Assembly: GCF_014203795.1 (NCBI RefSeq)
Contig: NZ_JACHJU010000001.1
Location: 310,001-374,000 of the forward strand
Direction: 5' to 3'
Source of the DNA: Streptosporangium album
GTDB lineage: Bacteria > Actinomycetota > Actinomycetes > Streptosporangiales > Streptosporangiaceae
Length of the DNA stretch: 64,000 bases
The stretch's first letter is position 1. Every line of letters starts with the position of its first letter. The notes under the pieces are model-generated. The model ran no database searches. It was given only the letters and a program-made list of their open reading frames with translations, and had not been told where the DNA came from. Of this stretch, positions 1-7,745 are shown in pieces. The position numbers were made by a program, and so were the translations under genes.

Positions 1-424
1 TGGAGCGCCGCAGGTCCTTGCTCTGCCGCCGGATCACGTGGGAGCCGAAGTCACGGTCGGGCCTGGCCTCGTTGCGCTCGACCGCCACCTCCTCCGGCAC
101 GTCCATGACGATCGCGTCGACCAGCACGTTGTGGGATTTGGCGAGCTCGACCAGCTTCTTGCGCGCCTCCCACTGGACGTTGGTGGCGTCCACGACGGTG
201 AGGAGGCCCCGCCGCAGGCGGGTGCCGACGATGTAGTTGAGCACGTCGAAGGCGTCTGGGGTGGCGGCCTGGTCGTTCTCGTCGTCGGCCACCAGCCCCC
301 GGCAGAAGTCCGAGGAGACCACCTGGGTCGGCGCGAAGTGCCTGCGGGCGAAGGTCGACTTGCCGCTCCCCGAGATCCCCACGAGCACGACCAGCGACAT
401 CTCCGGCACAGCGATCTCAGTCAT
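1..424 (-). CDS. pnkp: Polynucleotide kinase-phosphatase Pnkp, N-terminal kinase part (runs off window)
   Basis: The visible 141 residues start MTEIAVPEMSLVVLVG and carry a P-loop, GISGSGKST, near residues 15-23, followed by the DATNV segment typical of the Pnkp kinase domain. In the family, the N-terminal kinase phosphorylates RNA 5'-OH ends, a central phosphatase removes 2',3'-cyclic or 3' phosphates, and a C-terminal ligase-like domain reseals the break. Only the kinase part lies in the window; the 3' end is beyond base 1. The ATG at 424 overlaps the hen1 stop codon by 8 bp, so the two are probably translationally coupled. Identification rests on the kinase motifs plus the hen1 neighbour. 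Confidence 0.88.
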   Translation of the reverse strand, partial: MTEIAVPEMSLVVLVGISGSGKSTFARRHFAPTQVVSSDFCRGLVADDENDQAATPDAFDVLNYIVGTRLRRGLLTVVDATNVQWEARKKLVELAKSHNVLVDAIVMDVPEEVAVERNEARPDRDFGSHVIRRQSKDLRRS

Positions 425-1964
425 CTCCGCCTCCCGCGCCCGTGGCGCTTCCCCTGCCGAACAGGGCCATCTGGGTGGGCGGTCCCACCTCGGGGTCGTC
501 GTCGCCGACCGGCCGGAAGGCGACGTGGTAGCCGTACTCCTCGCCGGCCCTCGCCGCCCAGGACCGGAACTCCGCCCGGGTCCACTCGAAGCGGTGGTCG
601 GGGTGGCGCATGCCCGTCAGGGAGTTGTAGCGCACGTTGTACTCGGCGTTGGGGGTCGTCACGATCACGTGGGCGGGCCGCGCGACGCCGAAGACGACCC
701 GCTCCAGCGCTCCCAGCCGGGGTGGGTCGACATGCTCGACGACCTCCATGAGCACGGCGGCGTCATATCCGGCGAACCGGTCGTCGGTGTAGGTCAGCGC
801 TCCCTGGAACAGCTCCAGCCGCTCCCGCTGCCGGTCGGACATCCGGTTGAGCTTCAGACGCCTGGCCGCGATCGCGAGCGCCTGCGCCGACACGTCCGTC
901 CCGGCCACCTTCGTGAGCTCCGGCCTGCCCAGCAGTTCCCCGACCAGCTGCCCCGACCCGCATCCCAGGTCGATGACGGTGCGCGCGCCGGTCTCCGCCA
1001 GCGTCGCGAGGACCGCCTCGTGGCGCAGCGCGTTCAGCGGCCGCCTGGGCGCGGCGTCCCGCTCCGGCGAGGGGGTCGCCGAATCCGTCGCCGTGGCCCC
1101 CTCGGCCGCCTCGGCGTCCGCGGGGACGGCCTCGCCTCCGTCGGCGGGGGCCGCCGCGGCGGCCTCCTCGCCGTTCACGGCGAGGGCCTCCTCCTCGACG
1201 GGAGGGTCGAGTTCCTCCGCCACGTCGTCTCCGAGCTCGGCCAGCCGGGCGAAAGCGGTCCGGGTGAGAGCCGAGTGGCGGCCGAAGTAGCGGCGGGTGA
1301 TCAGGCCCCTCGCGGGATGGGCCGCCAGCCAGGACTCGCCGGCCCGGATCAGCTTGTCCACCTCGTCGGAGGCCATCCAGTAGTGCTTGGAGTCGTCGAG
1401 CACCGGAAGCAGCACGTAGAGCTGGTTGAGCGCGTCGGCCAGCCGCACCTCTCCGCGGAGCGACAGCCGGACGTAGCGGGAGTCCCCCCACTCGGGGAAC
1501 CCCTCGTCCAACGGTACGGCCCGCGCCTCGACCGTCCAGCCCAGTGGCTCGAACAGCCGGTGTGCCATCTCGGGCCCGCCCCGGCAGGGCAGCGCGGGCA
1601 GTGCGATCTCCAGCGGAATGGGGCCGGCGGCCAGTTCGGGACGGCTGTCGCAGCGGCCGGTGCGGGCGGTGCGGAACACGTCCGCCAGCGCCACGGCCAG
1701 GAGCGACGACGCGGCATAGGGCCGGTCGTTGACGTACTGGCCCAGGGCGTAGTCGGGCGTGGACCGGCCACGCGAGCGCACCAGGCGGACCGGATCGACG
1801 TCGAGCATCAGCGCCGCCGTGCAACGCTCCTCGTCCGCCTCCGGATAGAAGACGCGGGCCACGCCGTACGACTGGCCGAACTCCTGGACCCGGTCCGGAT
1901 GCTTGTGCAGCAGGAACCCGAGGTCGGTGGCGGGCCGTACGGTGGTGGAGATCGTGAGCAACAC
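417..1964 (-). CDS. hen1: 3'-terminal RNA ribose 2'-O-methyltransferase Hen1
   Basis: This 515-residue protein starts VLLTISTTVRPATDLGFLLH, which matches the usual Hen1 N-terminus and is why the GTG at 1964 is preferred over the GTG at 2021 (19 residues longer, poorly spaced GGAG). A bacterial Hen1 N-terminal domain is followed by an acidic Ala/Glu-rich linker (about residues 250-310) and a SAM methyltransferase domain with VIDLGCGSGQL and the metal-site stretch MEVVEHVDPPR, then HPDHRFEW. In the family it 2'-O-methylates the repaired RNA end so that the same ribotoxin cannot cut it again. It overlaps pnkp downstream. No clear Shine-Dalgarno precedes the chosen GTG. Confidence 0.93.
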   Translation of the reverse strand: MLLTISTTVRPATDLGFLLHKHPDRVQEFGQSYGVARVFYPEADEERCTAALMLDVDPVRLVRSRGRSTPDYALGQYVNDRPYAASSLLAVALADVFRTARTGRCDSRPELAAGPIPLEIALPALPCRGGPEMAHRLFEPLGWTVEARAVPLDEGFPEWGDSRYVRLSLRGEVRLADALNQLYVLLPVLDDSKHYWMASDEVDKLIRAGESWLAAHPARGLITRRYFGRHSALTRTAFARLAELGDDVAEELDPPVEEEALAVNGEEAAAAAPADGGEAVPADAEAAEGATATDSATPSPERDAAPRRPLNALRHEAVLATLAETGARTVIDLGCGSGQLVGELLGRPELTKVAGTDVSAQALAIAARRLKLNRMSDRQRERLELFQGALTYTDDRFAGYDAAVLMEVVEHVDPPRLGALERVVFGVARPAHVIVTTPNAEYNVRYNSLTGMRHPDHRFEWTRAEFRSWAARAGEEYGYHVAFRPVGDDDPEVGPPTQMALFGRGSATGAGGGDD

Positions 1965-2073
1965 CCGGGTCAGTCTGCCCGATACCCGATCAAGAAGGCT
2001 ATCGGTTAACAGAAAGGACACCTCCGTGACCGGGCGCGGCCCCTGAGTGCCGGCCCGGGACGGAGAAGCAGGT

Positions 2074-3000
2074 CTAGACGTGGGGCAGGACCTCGGCTGC
2101 GATGAGTTCCAGGTGGTCCAGGTCCGACAGGTCCATCACCTGGAGATAGATCCGCTCGGCCCCCAGCTCGGCGAACTTGCCGATCTTGTCGACCACCTCG
2201 GCGGGGGTGCCCGCCAGGCCGCTCTCGCGCAGCGCGTCGGGGTCGTACCCGGCGGCCTCGGCGCGGCGCGCGATCTCCGCCTCGTCGGCGCCGACGGCGA
2301 CGGTCTGGGCTGCCGAGAGCACGATCTGCGGACGCCCGTACTCCTCGCAGGCCTCCCGGATCCGGCCGTAGGCGAGCTTGGTGTCATCCAGGCTGTGGAA
2401 CGGCAGGTTGTACTCGTCGGCGAACCGCGCGGCCAGCCGCGGGGTGCGCTTGGCGCCGAACCCGCCGATGATGATCGGTGGCCTGGGGCGCTGCACGGGC
2501 TTGGGCAGCGCGGGCGAGTCCGCCAGCCGGTAGTGGGCCCCCTCGAACGAGAACGTCTCCCCCTCCGGCGTGGTCCAGAGCCCGGTGAGGATCTCCAGCT
2601 GCTCCTCCATCCGGGCGAAACGCTCGCCGACCGGCGGGAACGGGATCCCGTACGCGGTGTGCTCGGCGTCGAACCAGCCGGTCCCCAGGCCCAGTTCGAC
2701 CCGGCCGCCGCTCATCTGGTCCACCTGGGCCACGCTGATCGCCAACGGGCCCGGCAGCCGGAAGGTGACCGGGCTGACCAGGGTGCCGAGCCTGATCGTG
2801 GAGGTCTCCCTCGCCAGGCCCGCCAGGGTCACCCAGGCGTCGGTGGAGCCGAGGCCGGGGTCGCCCGGCGAGATCCGCATGTAGTGGTCGGAGCGGAAGA
2901 AGGCGTCGAACCCCAGGCGCTCGGCGGTCCGCGCGACCGCCAGCAGTTCCTCGTAGGTGGCGTTTCCCTGCTGCGGTTCAGTGAAGATCCTCAACTTCAT
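2074..3000 (-). CDS. LLM-class (luciferase-like) F420-dependent oxidoreductase
   Basis: The 308-residue protein MKLRIFTEPQQGNATYEELL has the TIM-barrel features of the luciferase-like monooxygenase superfamily: the RSDHYM segment, LGTLVSPVTFRLPGPLA, and GRVELGLGTGWFDAEH. It resembles actinobacterial F420-dependent members, which move hydride between F420 and an unknown organic substrate. The ATG at 3000 is chosen over one three codons upstream because family members begin M-(K/R)-L. It is a single gene, convergent with nothing and separated from hen1 by about 110 bp. The substrate cannot be read from sequence. Confidence 0.85.
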   Translation of the reverse strand: MKLRIFTEPQQGNATYEELLAVARTAERLGFDAFFRSDHYMRISPGDPGLGSTDAWVTLAGLARETSTIRLGTLVSPVTFRLPGPLAISVAQVDQMSGGRVELGLGTGWFDAEHTAYGIPFPPVGERFARMEEQLEILTGLWTTPEGETFSFEGAHYRLADSPALPKPVQRPRPPIIIGGFGAKRTPRLAARFADEYNLPFHSLDDTKLAYGRIREACEEYGRPQIVLSAAQTVAVGADEAEIARRAEAAGYDPDALRESGLAGTPAEVVDKIGKFAELGAERIYLQVMDLSDLDHLELIAAEVLPHV

Positions 3001-3148
3001 GAACACCATTATCCGGTCACACCGGACGCCATCCGCAGAAAGCCCACGCCGTGCAGGAGGCTCTTGATAACGTTCTGACTTTCACTTCCCTCGGTAACAG
3101 ACCCGACACCCAACGCGACGAACAGATGTCGCCCAGAAGGTGAATGCC

Positions 3149-4222
3149 ATGTCGGTGGCGACAGACCACTCCGCCGCCCGCCGGCCTCGCGAGCCGGGCA
3201 CGCCCCCCCGGGCCATGGTCGTGCTCGCGGCGGCCGCGCTCGTCACCGGGACCGGTCTCGCGGTCTGGCTCCTGCCCGCCACGTCCGACGGCTGGACGGG
3301 AACCGGACGGACGCCCCACGCCGGAGGCAAGCCGCCTCGCCTGACCCGGACCACGGCGGGTCTGCCTCCCGAACCGGCCCCTCCCCCGCCCGCCGCCGTC
3401 CATCCGTCGGGTTTCGTGGCGTTCGTGGACACCGTCCGCGATCCGCTCTTCAACCTTCCCAGGGCCGCCCGGCAGGAGCATGTCCGGTGGTTCACCCTCG
3501 GTCATCTCACCGCCGGGCAGGACGGCTGCACCCCCGTGTGGGGGGGCCTGCGGGGGCAGGGCGGCAATCCGGTCGCCACCGTGCTGGGCCGGCTGCGTGC
3601 GGCCGGCGGTGACGCCGGTCTCGCCTTCGGCGGCCGGACCGGCAGCGAGCCGGCTGTCACCTGTGCCGACCTCGGCCGCCTCACCGCCGCCTACCGGCAG
3701 GTGGTCGCCGCCTTCGGCGTCACCTACCTCGACTTCGAGGTGGAGGGAGCGGACGGCGACGAGACCGTCCTGCGCCGCGCGGGCGCGATCAGGGCCCTCC
3801 AGCGCGAGGCCGCCGGGGAGGGACGTCCACTCACCGTGAGCTTCACCCTGCCGGTGAACGACGCCGGCCTGACCCTCCGCGACCAGGCGATGCTCCGGTC
3901 CACCCGGGAGGCGGGCGTCGAGATCGCCGCCGTCAACCTCCTCGCCCCGATCCGGCGCTCCTCCACGGGCCGGACGGACCTGCACTACGTCGCCTCGGCC
4001 GTGCGCGCCGCCCACTCCCAGCTCGCCCAGGCCATGGGCGAGGCCACCGCCTGGCATCGGATCGCCCTCACGGCCGTCCTGTCCGGATCCCGGGACCTCA
4101 CCGTGGCCGACGCCCGCAGGCTCACCGCCTTCACCACCCGCAACGGGCTGGCGTGGCTCTCCACCCGGGGCGCGGCACCCGCTCCCGATGCCGCCCGGCT
4201 TCTGGCCGCCCTCACCCGCTAG
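3149..4222 (+). CDS. GH18-like secreted/membrane-anchored glycosyl hydrolase (chitinase-like)
   Basis: The 357-residue protein has a basic N-terminus, one hydrophobic segment (about residues 23-45, VVLAAAALVTGTGLAVWLLP) and a Pro-rich linker before the catalytic region. The stretch YLDFEVEGADGDE resembles the GH18 strand-4 signature (DxxDxDxE) with its final Glu, and the preceding FVAFVDTV and LAFGG fit a TIM-barrel chitinase-like fold. The ATG at 3149 has AGAAGG eight bases upstream; the GTG at 3140 overlaps that site and is less likely. The expected substrate is beta-1,4-linked N-acetylglucosamine polymer, but divergence leaves activity uncertain. Confidence 0.7.
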   Translation: MSVATDHSAARRPREPGTPPRAMVVLAAAALVTGTGLAVWLLPATSDGWTGTGRTPHAGGKPPRLTRTTAGLPPEPAPPPPAAVHPSGFVAFVDTVRDPLFNLPRAARQEHVRWFTLGHLTAGQDGCTPVWGGLRGQGGNPVATVLGRLRAAGGDAGLAFGGRTGSEPAVTCADLGRLTAAYRQVVAAFGVTYLDFEVEGADGDETVLRRAGAIRALQREAAGEGRPLTVSFTLPVNDAGLTLRDQAMLRSTREAGVEIAAVNLLAPIRRSSTGRTDLHYVASAVRAAHSQLAQAMGEATAWHRIALTAVLSGSRDLTVADARRLTAFTTRNGLAWLSTRGAAPAPDAARLLAALTR

Positions 4223-4240
4223 ACAGACACCCCCTGCGGG

Positions 4241-4259
4241 GTTATAACTGGGTTATAAC
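4241..4259. promoter_or_regulatory. Tandem palindromic operator upstream of the RHH/Clp-N gene
   Basis: Two copies of the perfect 8-bp palindrome GTTATAAC occupy 4241-4248 and 4252-4259, exactly 11 bp apart (one helical turn), 28 bp before the start of a protein with an N-terminal ribbon-helix-helix. That arrangement is what a cooperatively binding RHH dimer pair needs, so autoregulation is likely. Confidence 0.65.
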
Positions 4260-4286
4260 CCTTCGCTAACCCCATAGGGAGGCGCA

Positions 4287-5039
4287 GTGCCGAAGATCAA
4301 CGTTTACCTGCCCGACGAGCTGGCCGAGGCGGTCAAGGAGACGGGAGTGCCGGTATCGGCCATCTGCCAGCGCGCCCTGGAACAGGCGGTACGGCGGGTC
4401 ACGGCCATCAGGGAGACGGCGCTGGGCGCCCCCGACCTCGACGACCCGACGGCGCGCCTCACGCATTTCACCGCACGGGCCCGGGCCGTGATCAAGCTCG
4501 CGGTGGAGCAGGCGGGCGCTGCGGGGGCGACCGAGGTCGGCACCGAGCACCTGCTGGGCGGCATGCTGGCCGAGGGCGGCAACCTGGCCCTGCACATCCT
4601 GCGCGCCGTGGAGATCGACCCCGGCCACGTACGGCGCGAGCTGGACCGCCTGGCCCCCGGGGAACCGTCCACCCCGCCGGACGCCTCACCGCTCCGGTTC
4701 GGCAGGCCGGCTGCGGGGGCGCTGGAGCTGGCCGTCACCGAGGCGACCGGGATGGGGCACAACTACGTCGGCTGCGAGCACCTCCTCCTCGGGCTGATCG
4801 CCGAACCCGACGGAGCCGGCGGGCAGATCCTGCGGAGCCTCGGCGCCGAGCCGCGGCTGACCCGCCGCGCCGTCACCGCCGCCCTGGCCGGCTACGTCCA
4901 TCTCCGGGCGCAGGGGCAGGCCGGTGACGCCCTGGCCGACCCGGCCGCGGCCCTGTCCGCCGCCATCCGGCGGGAGCTGGAGCCGATCGTCCGGCGGCTG
5001 GAACGGCTGGAGGAGCAGGCCGGTCGGGGCGGGGAGTAG
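4287..5039 (+). CDS. Ribbon-helix-helix plus double Clp-N (ClpA/B/C N-terminal repeat) protein
   Basis: The 250-residue protein has two parts. Residues 1-50 (PKINVYLPDELAEAVKE, then a second helix) look like an Arc/MetJ-type ribbon-helix-helix DNA-binding domain. Residues about 60-205 contain two Clp-N repeats, each with the EHLL signature (TEVGTEHLLGGML and NYVGCEHLLLGLI). There is no AAA+ module, so it is not a protease chaperone. It may use Clp-N to bind substrates or Clp partners and RHH to bind DNA. The GTG at 4287 follows AGGGAGG (4276-4282). The tandem palindrome just upstream suggests self-repression. The C-terminal end is a short coiled-coil-like helix (ELEPIVRRLERLEEQ). Confidence 0.8.
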   Translation: MPKINVYLPDELAEAVKETGVPVSAICQRALEQAVRRVTAIRETALGAPDLDDPTARLTHFTARARAVIKLAVEQAGAAGATEVGTEHLLGGMLAEGGNLALHILRAVEIDPGHVRRELDRLAPGEPSTPPDASPLRFGRPAAGALELAVTEATGMGHNYVGCEHLLLGLIAEPDGAGGQILRSLGAEPRLTRRAVTAALAGYVHLRAQGQAGDALADPAAALSAAIRRELEPIVRRLERLEEQAGRGGE

Positions 5040-5100
5040 CAGCGAGCGCCCCGCGCGGTCTCCAGGGCCGGACACGCCACCCCACCCTCGTCAGAGGCGA

Positions 5101-5526
5101 TCAGCCACAGTGCCCCAGGGGGCTGTGGTAAGTGATGAAGGGGTCACTCAAGCCATAGGAGCCGCCCCACCGGATGCATTTCCCCGCAGCGCTGAACTTG
5201 ACCGGGCCGGCGTAGTACCGGTAGTTACCGGCGTCTGAGTCGATTTTGTTGATCGCCGGCACCTCCAGGTAGCCGCTGATCCTCATGGTGCCGCCCGCGT
5301 ACGGTGCTTTCTTCCACGTGACCACACAGTTGGTGGAGCCGTTGTAGAGCAGGTAGACGGTGGCGTACTTGCCCAAGCCGGCTTGGTCGATGACGTGGTA
5401 GCTGCCGCCGCCGCATGCTTCGACCGGCGACGACGCCGCCATGGCCGGGCTGCTCAGAGCCACAGATCCGGCCAGTGTGGCCGCCATGCCGAGCGCGAGC
5501 GCCGCAGTCCGCCTGACTTTACCCAT
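5101..5526 (-). CDS. sapA: Spore-associated protein A-like secreted protein
   Basis: The 141-residue protein has a Sec signal peptide (MGKVRRTAALALGMAATLAG, cleaved after about AMA) and a mature part with ACGGGSYHVID, ATVYLLYNGSTNCVVTWK and YYAGPVKFSAAGKCIRWGG, all typical of the SapA family of spore-coat-associated proteins in streptomycetes. Three or more Cys suggest disulphides. The ATG at 5526 follows a strong GGGGAGGTGG site; the reading frame stays open upstream, but those codons do not belong. It is transcribed alone; a terminator lies just upstream on the same strand. Confidence 0.85.
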   Translation of the reverse strand: MGKVRRTAALALGMAATLAGSVALSSPAMAASSPVEACGGGSYHVIDQAGLGKYATVYLLYNGSTNCVVTWKKAPYAGGTMRISGYLEVPAINKIDSDAGNYRYYAGPVKFSAAGKCIRWGGSYGLSDPFITYHSPLGHCG

Positions 5527-5572
5527 CCGGTACCACCTCCCCATGATCGCTTGGTGGGGAGCGTAACAGCAG

Positions 5573-5599
5573 AAAACCCCCGCCCGTAATGGGCGGGGG
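5573..5599 (-). terminator. Rho-independent terminator upstream of sapA
   Basis: CCCCCGCCC and GGGCGGGGG form a perfect 9-bp stem around GTAAT. Read on the minus strand it is followed by TTTT, so it stops transcripts coming from the lasso-cyclase remnant before sapA. Confidence 0.75.
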
Positions 5600-5766
5600 G
5601 CGCCTTCATGCCGTACGGCAGGCACCAGGCGGAGCGCAGGTACTCCTTGCCTCAGGTCGGCCATCTGGAACAACTCCGAGGTGTGCTCGGCGAGCAGCTC
5701 AGCGATCGGCTCGGGCTTCAACGCGATCCGGGTGATGCCGGCAGACGTGAGCGGTGTCTCTTCCAC
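5600..5766 (-). other. Coding-like fragment between sapA and the lasso remnant
   Basis: On the minus strand, ITRIALKPEPIAELLAEHTS followed by ELFQMADLR reads as protein-like sequence, and a one-base shift gives GKEYLRSAWCLPYGMKAPP. It has no recognisable start or family and looks like part of a gene lost in the same rearrangement that truncated the lasso cyclase. Confidence 0.3.
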
Positions 5767-7328
5767 CAGGTACTGACCGCGGGTGGGATCGGCGAACCCG
5801 GGGCCTGTGCGCCGGGCCGGATCCCAACTGGCTCCGGGGCCTTGTCGCGGCGTTGGGGGACGCGGATGTCGCCTCGGTGCGTGATCTTCATGAGTGGGTG
5901 CGGACTCTTCCGCCGCCTATCGACATCCACGGCCGCGGTATTACCGCGTGAGAGAGAAAGCTGATCAACCAGGCATCGCGTCGCGTCGTCGAGCATGTCC
6001 AGCGGGTCGGCCTGGTAGGCGGCGGCGTGCGCGGCAGCCGCGGCGGCGCGGCGAGCCTGCTCGGTAGCCCAGGCCGGTGCGGACGAGCCGGCGAACCACG
6101 CGACGTCAGCCCGGTCGGCCGCGCTCATCGACGGGGCGAGCAGAGCCTGGGCGAGCAGAGCCTGGGCGAGTTCGTGCAGCGCGGCTATCCGGGACGTGCG
6201 AGCGCCCCGCACGGCATCGAGGAGGATTGGCCGCACCGTGGCGCGGCGCAGCCGGGCCCAGCCGAACGCCTCGCCGACCACGCGCCGCAGTCGCCTGCGG
6301 CGGATCAGGGCGGCGAGTTGGAGCGGCGGGACGAACATGATGCTGTCGCCGCCGTCGCCCGTCATGTGCATGTCGGCGTCGAACGTGGTTTTCATCCATC
6401 GCATCTGTCCGAGGAACCGGGCTTGCGCGGTGGTCGACGGGGCCGGCTCGTCGCTGACCGGCACTGCCGCCATGCCGGTGTAGGGCAGCTCGTCGGCGGT
6501 GAGCGGCAGAAGCCGATGGGTGATCCGGTCGGGGTAGGCGGCGGCGGCGATGCGCGCATAGCGCAGGTCGGCGCCGCCGCGGTTCCCGGCCGGGTGCACG
6601 GTGACCGCCTCCAAGGGGCGGCCGGCGGGCAGCATGGAGGCGGCGATGACGGCGGGGGAAGTCGAGTCGAGGCCGCCGGACAGGTCACACGACAGACGTG
6701 GACCCAGGCGCGTGCGCAGGGCGACAGCGTCGAGCAGGGTCGTACGCAGTCGGGTCACGGGGTCGGCACGCCCGGGGGCCGGGACCCACAGGGTGGCGCT
6801 CTCAAGCGGGCCGCCGTGCGCCGGCAGGCGGATCCGCGCACCAGTTGGGAGTTGATAGACGCCGGCGTAGAAGGTCGAGCCCTCGGTGAGGGCGAGCACG
6901 CCCGGAGCGGTGATCGCGCAGGAGATCCGGTCGACGTCGAGGCCGGCGTTGCGGAGCCCGGCGAGGGCTCGCGCGGAGGACGACCAGACCCATCCGTCGG
7001 CGTGGCGGGTGACGTACACGGGGCGGGCCGCGGCCGGGTCGGTGTACAGCACGACGTCTCCGCCGGGAGGCTCGTGGGCGACCACGTAGGCGCCGGCCCA
7101 CCGCCATGCGGCGTCGTGGGGGACACCGCGCTCGGCCAGGTCCTCAACGTCGGCGGTGAGGGCGCCGCATGGGCCGAGCACGGTGACGCGGATCTGACCG
7201 GCGGCCGCAGTGCGTACGGCGTGGTCGGGGACGTGCTCGCCGGCCCAGATCGACGAGGTCACCGTCTGGGATCTGGCCAGGCAGGGTGGGTGGGGGTGGG
7301 GTCCGGCGTAACCGCCAAAGATCATCAT
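5718..7328 (-). pseudogene. lasC: Truncated lasso peptide cyclase (asparagine-synthetase-like, LasC)
   Basis: The protein starts MMIFGGYAGPHPHP at the ATG 7328, seven bases after GGAAGG. An N-terminal glutaminase-like half is followed by the ATP-pyrophosphatase motif SGGLDSTS near residue 218, as in lasso macrolactam synthetases that activate the ring Asp/Glu side chain. Cyclase-like sequence stops near residue 454 (DMLDDATRCLVD). From there to the stop at 5718 the frame reads antisense through the duplicated regulator tail (5831-5968), adding about 80 unrelated residues. The usual length is about 560-620, so the C-terminal part of the synthetase domain is lost and activity is unlikely. No B1/B2 protease or transporter gene is nearby. 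Confidence 0.82.
5831..5968 (+). repeat. Displaced copy of the 3' end of the HTH regulator gene
   Basis: This stretch is about 85-90% identical to 9050-9187, the last part of the HTH regulator gene and the start of the ASCH gene. It ends in the same RTLPPPIDIHGRGITA tail and continues through GAGAGAAAGC beyond the stop codon. It abuts the cyclase fragment exactly where cyclase similarity ends (about 5968), so it marks a recombination breakpoint. Confidence 0.8.
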
Positions 7329-7350
7329 GGGGGATCCTTCCGATATGGGG

Positions 7351-7383
7351 CTGCCCCGCCCCCCAGGGCGGGGAACGGGGCAG
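7351..7383 (-). terminator. Hairpin between lasso precursor and cyclase genes
   Basis: CTGCCCCG (7351-7358) pairs with CGGGGCAG (7376-7383), with a competing inner GC stem. A stem between precursor and processing genes is common in RiPP operons and would raise precursor over enzyme expression. There is no T-run, so it is an attenuator candidate rather than a clear terminator. Confidence 0.5.
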
Positions 7384-7396
7384 CTCATGAGGCGGG

Positions 7397-7537
7397 TCAG
7401 TTGTAGGCGCGGCGCTTGTCCTCCGCCGATCCCTTGCCCTGTCCCTCGGTGAGGGCGGCCACGTCACCGATGCCGATCAACGCGAGCTCGTCAGCGGCGG
7501 GGGCGTCCGGCGTGGTGCTGGTGAGGTGCGATTCCAT
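7397..7537 (-). CDS. lasA: Albusnodin-like lasso peptide precursor
   Basis: This 46-residue ORF, below common length cut-offs, lies 68 bp before the cyclase on the same strand. The start ATG (7537) follows GAGG. The leader (residues 1-31) ends GDVAALTE with Thr at the penultimate position, the hallmark of lasso leaders. The predicted core (32-46) is GQGKGSAEDKRRAYN: Gly1 would close onto Glu8 or Asp9 to give an 8- or 9-residue ring. As I recall it, the acetylated lasso peptide albusnodin of Streptomyces albus has core GQGGGQSEDKRRAYNC with an acetylated Lys10; positions 1-3, 5 and 8-15 match, but the final Cys is missing here. No acetyltransferase gene is seen beside it. Confidence 0.85.
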   Translation of the reverse strand: MESHLTSTTPDAPAADELALIGIGDVAALTEGQGKGSAEDKRRAYN

Positions 7538-7646
7538 GGATCCTCATCCCTCTGCGAGTGGTCTGTCCCCGGGGTTCCGGGGGGTGGTTCTCACCGTGAC
7601 CGACAGGCCCTCATCCCGTCATTGCGGGAGCGGACGCCACCCATTG

Positions 7647-7678
7647 AGGGCATGCTGTCAATGACACGGTCATGCCCT
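7647..7678. promoter_or_regulatory. Inverted repeat in the divergent lasso/regulator intergenic region
   Basis: AGGGCATG (7647-7654) and CATGCCCT (7671-7678) are exact inverted arms 16 bp apart between the divergent precursor gene (start 7537) and HTH regulator (start 7746). It is a plausible operator for that regulator. Confidence 0.45.
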
Positions 7679-7745
7679 GTGCGATAAGTACGGGTTCGGT
7701 TACCGTGCATCTCGGGGGCACTCGCGACGGTGGAGGTGCGACCCC

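Noticed and set aside
237..2009. 590-codon plus-strand open frame
   Set aside because: It is antisense to hen1 and shows no domain.
5101..5766. 221-residue version of the SapA-like protein
   Set aside because: The extra N-terminus crosses a terminator and lacks a start site; the ATG at 5526 has a strong binding site followed by a signal peptide.
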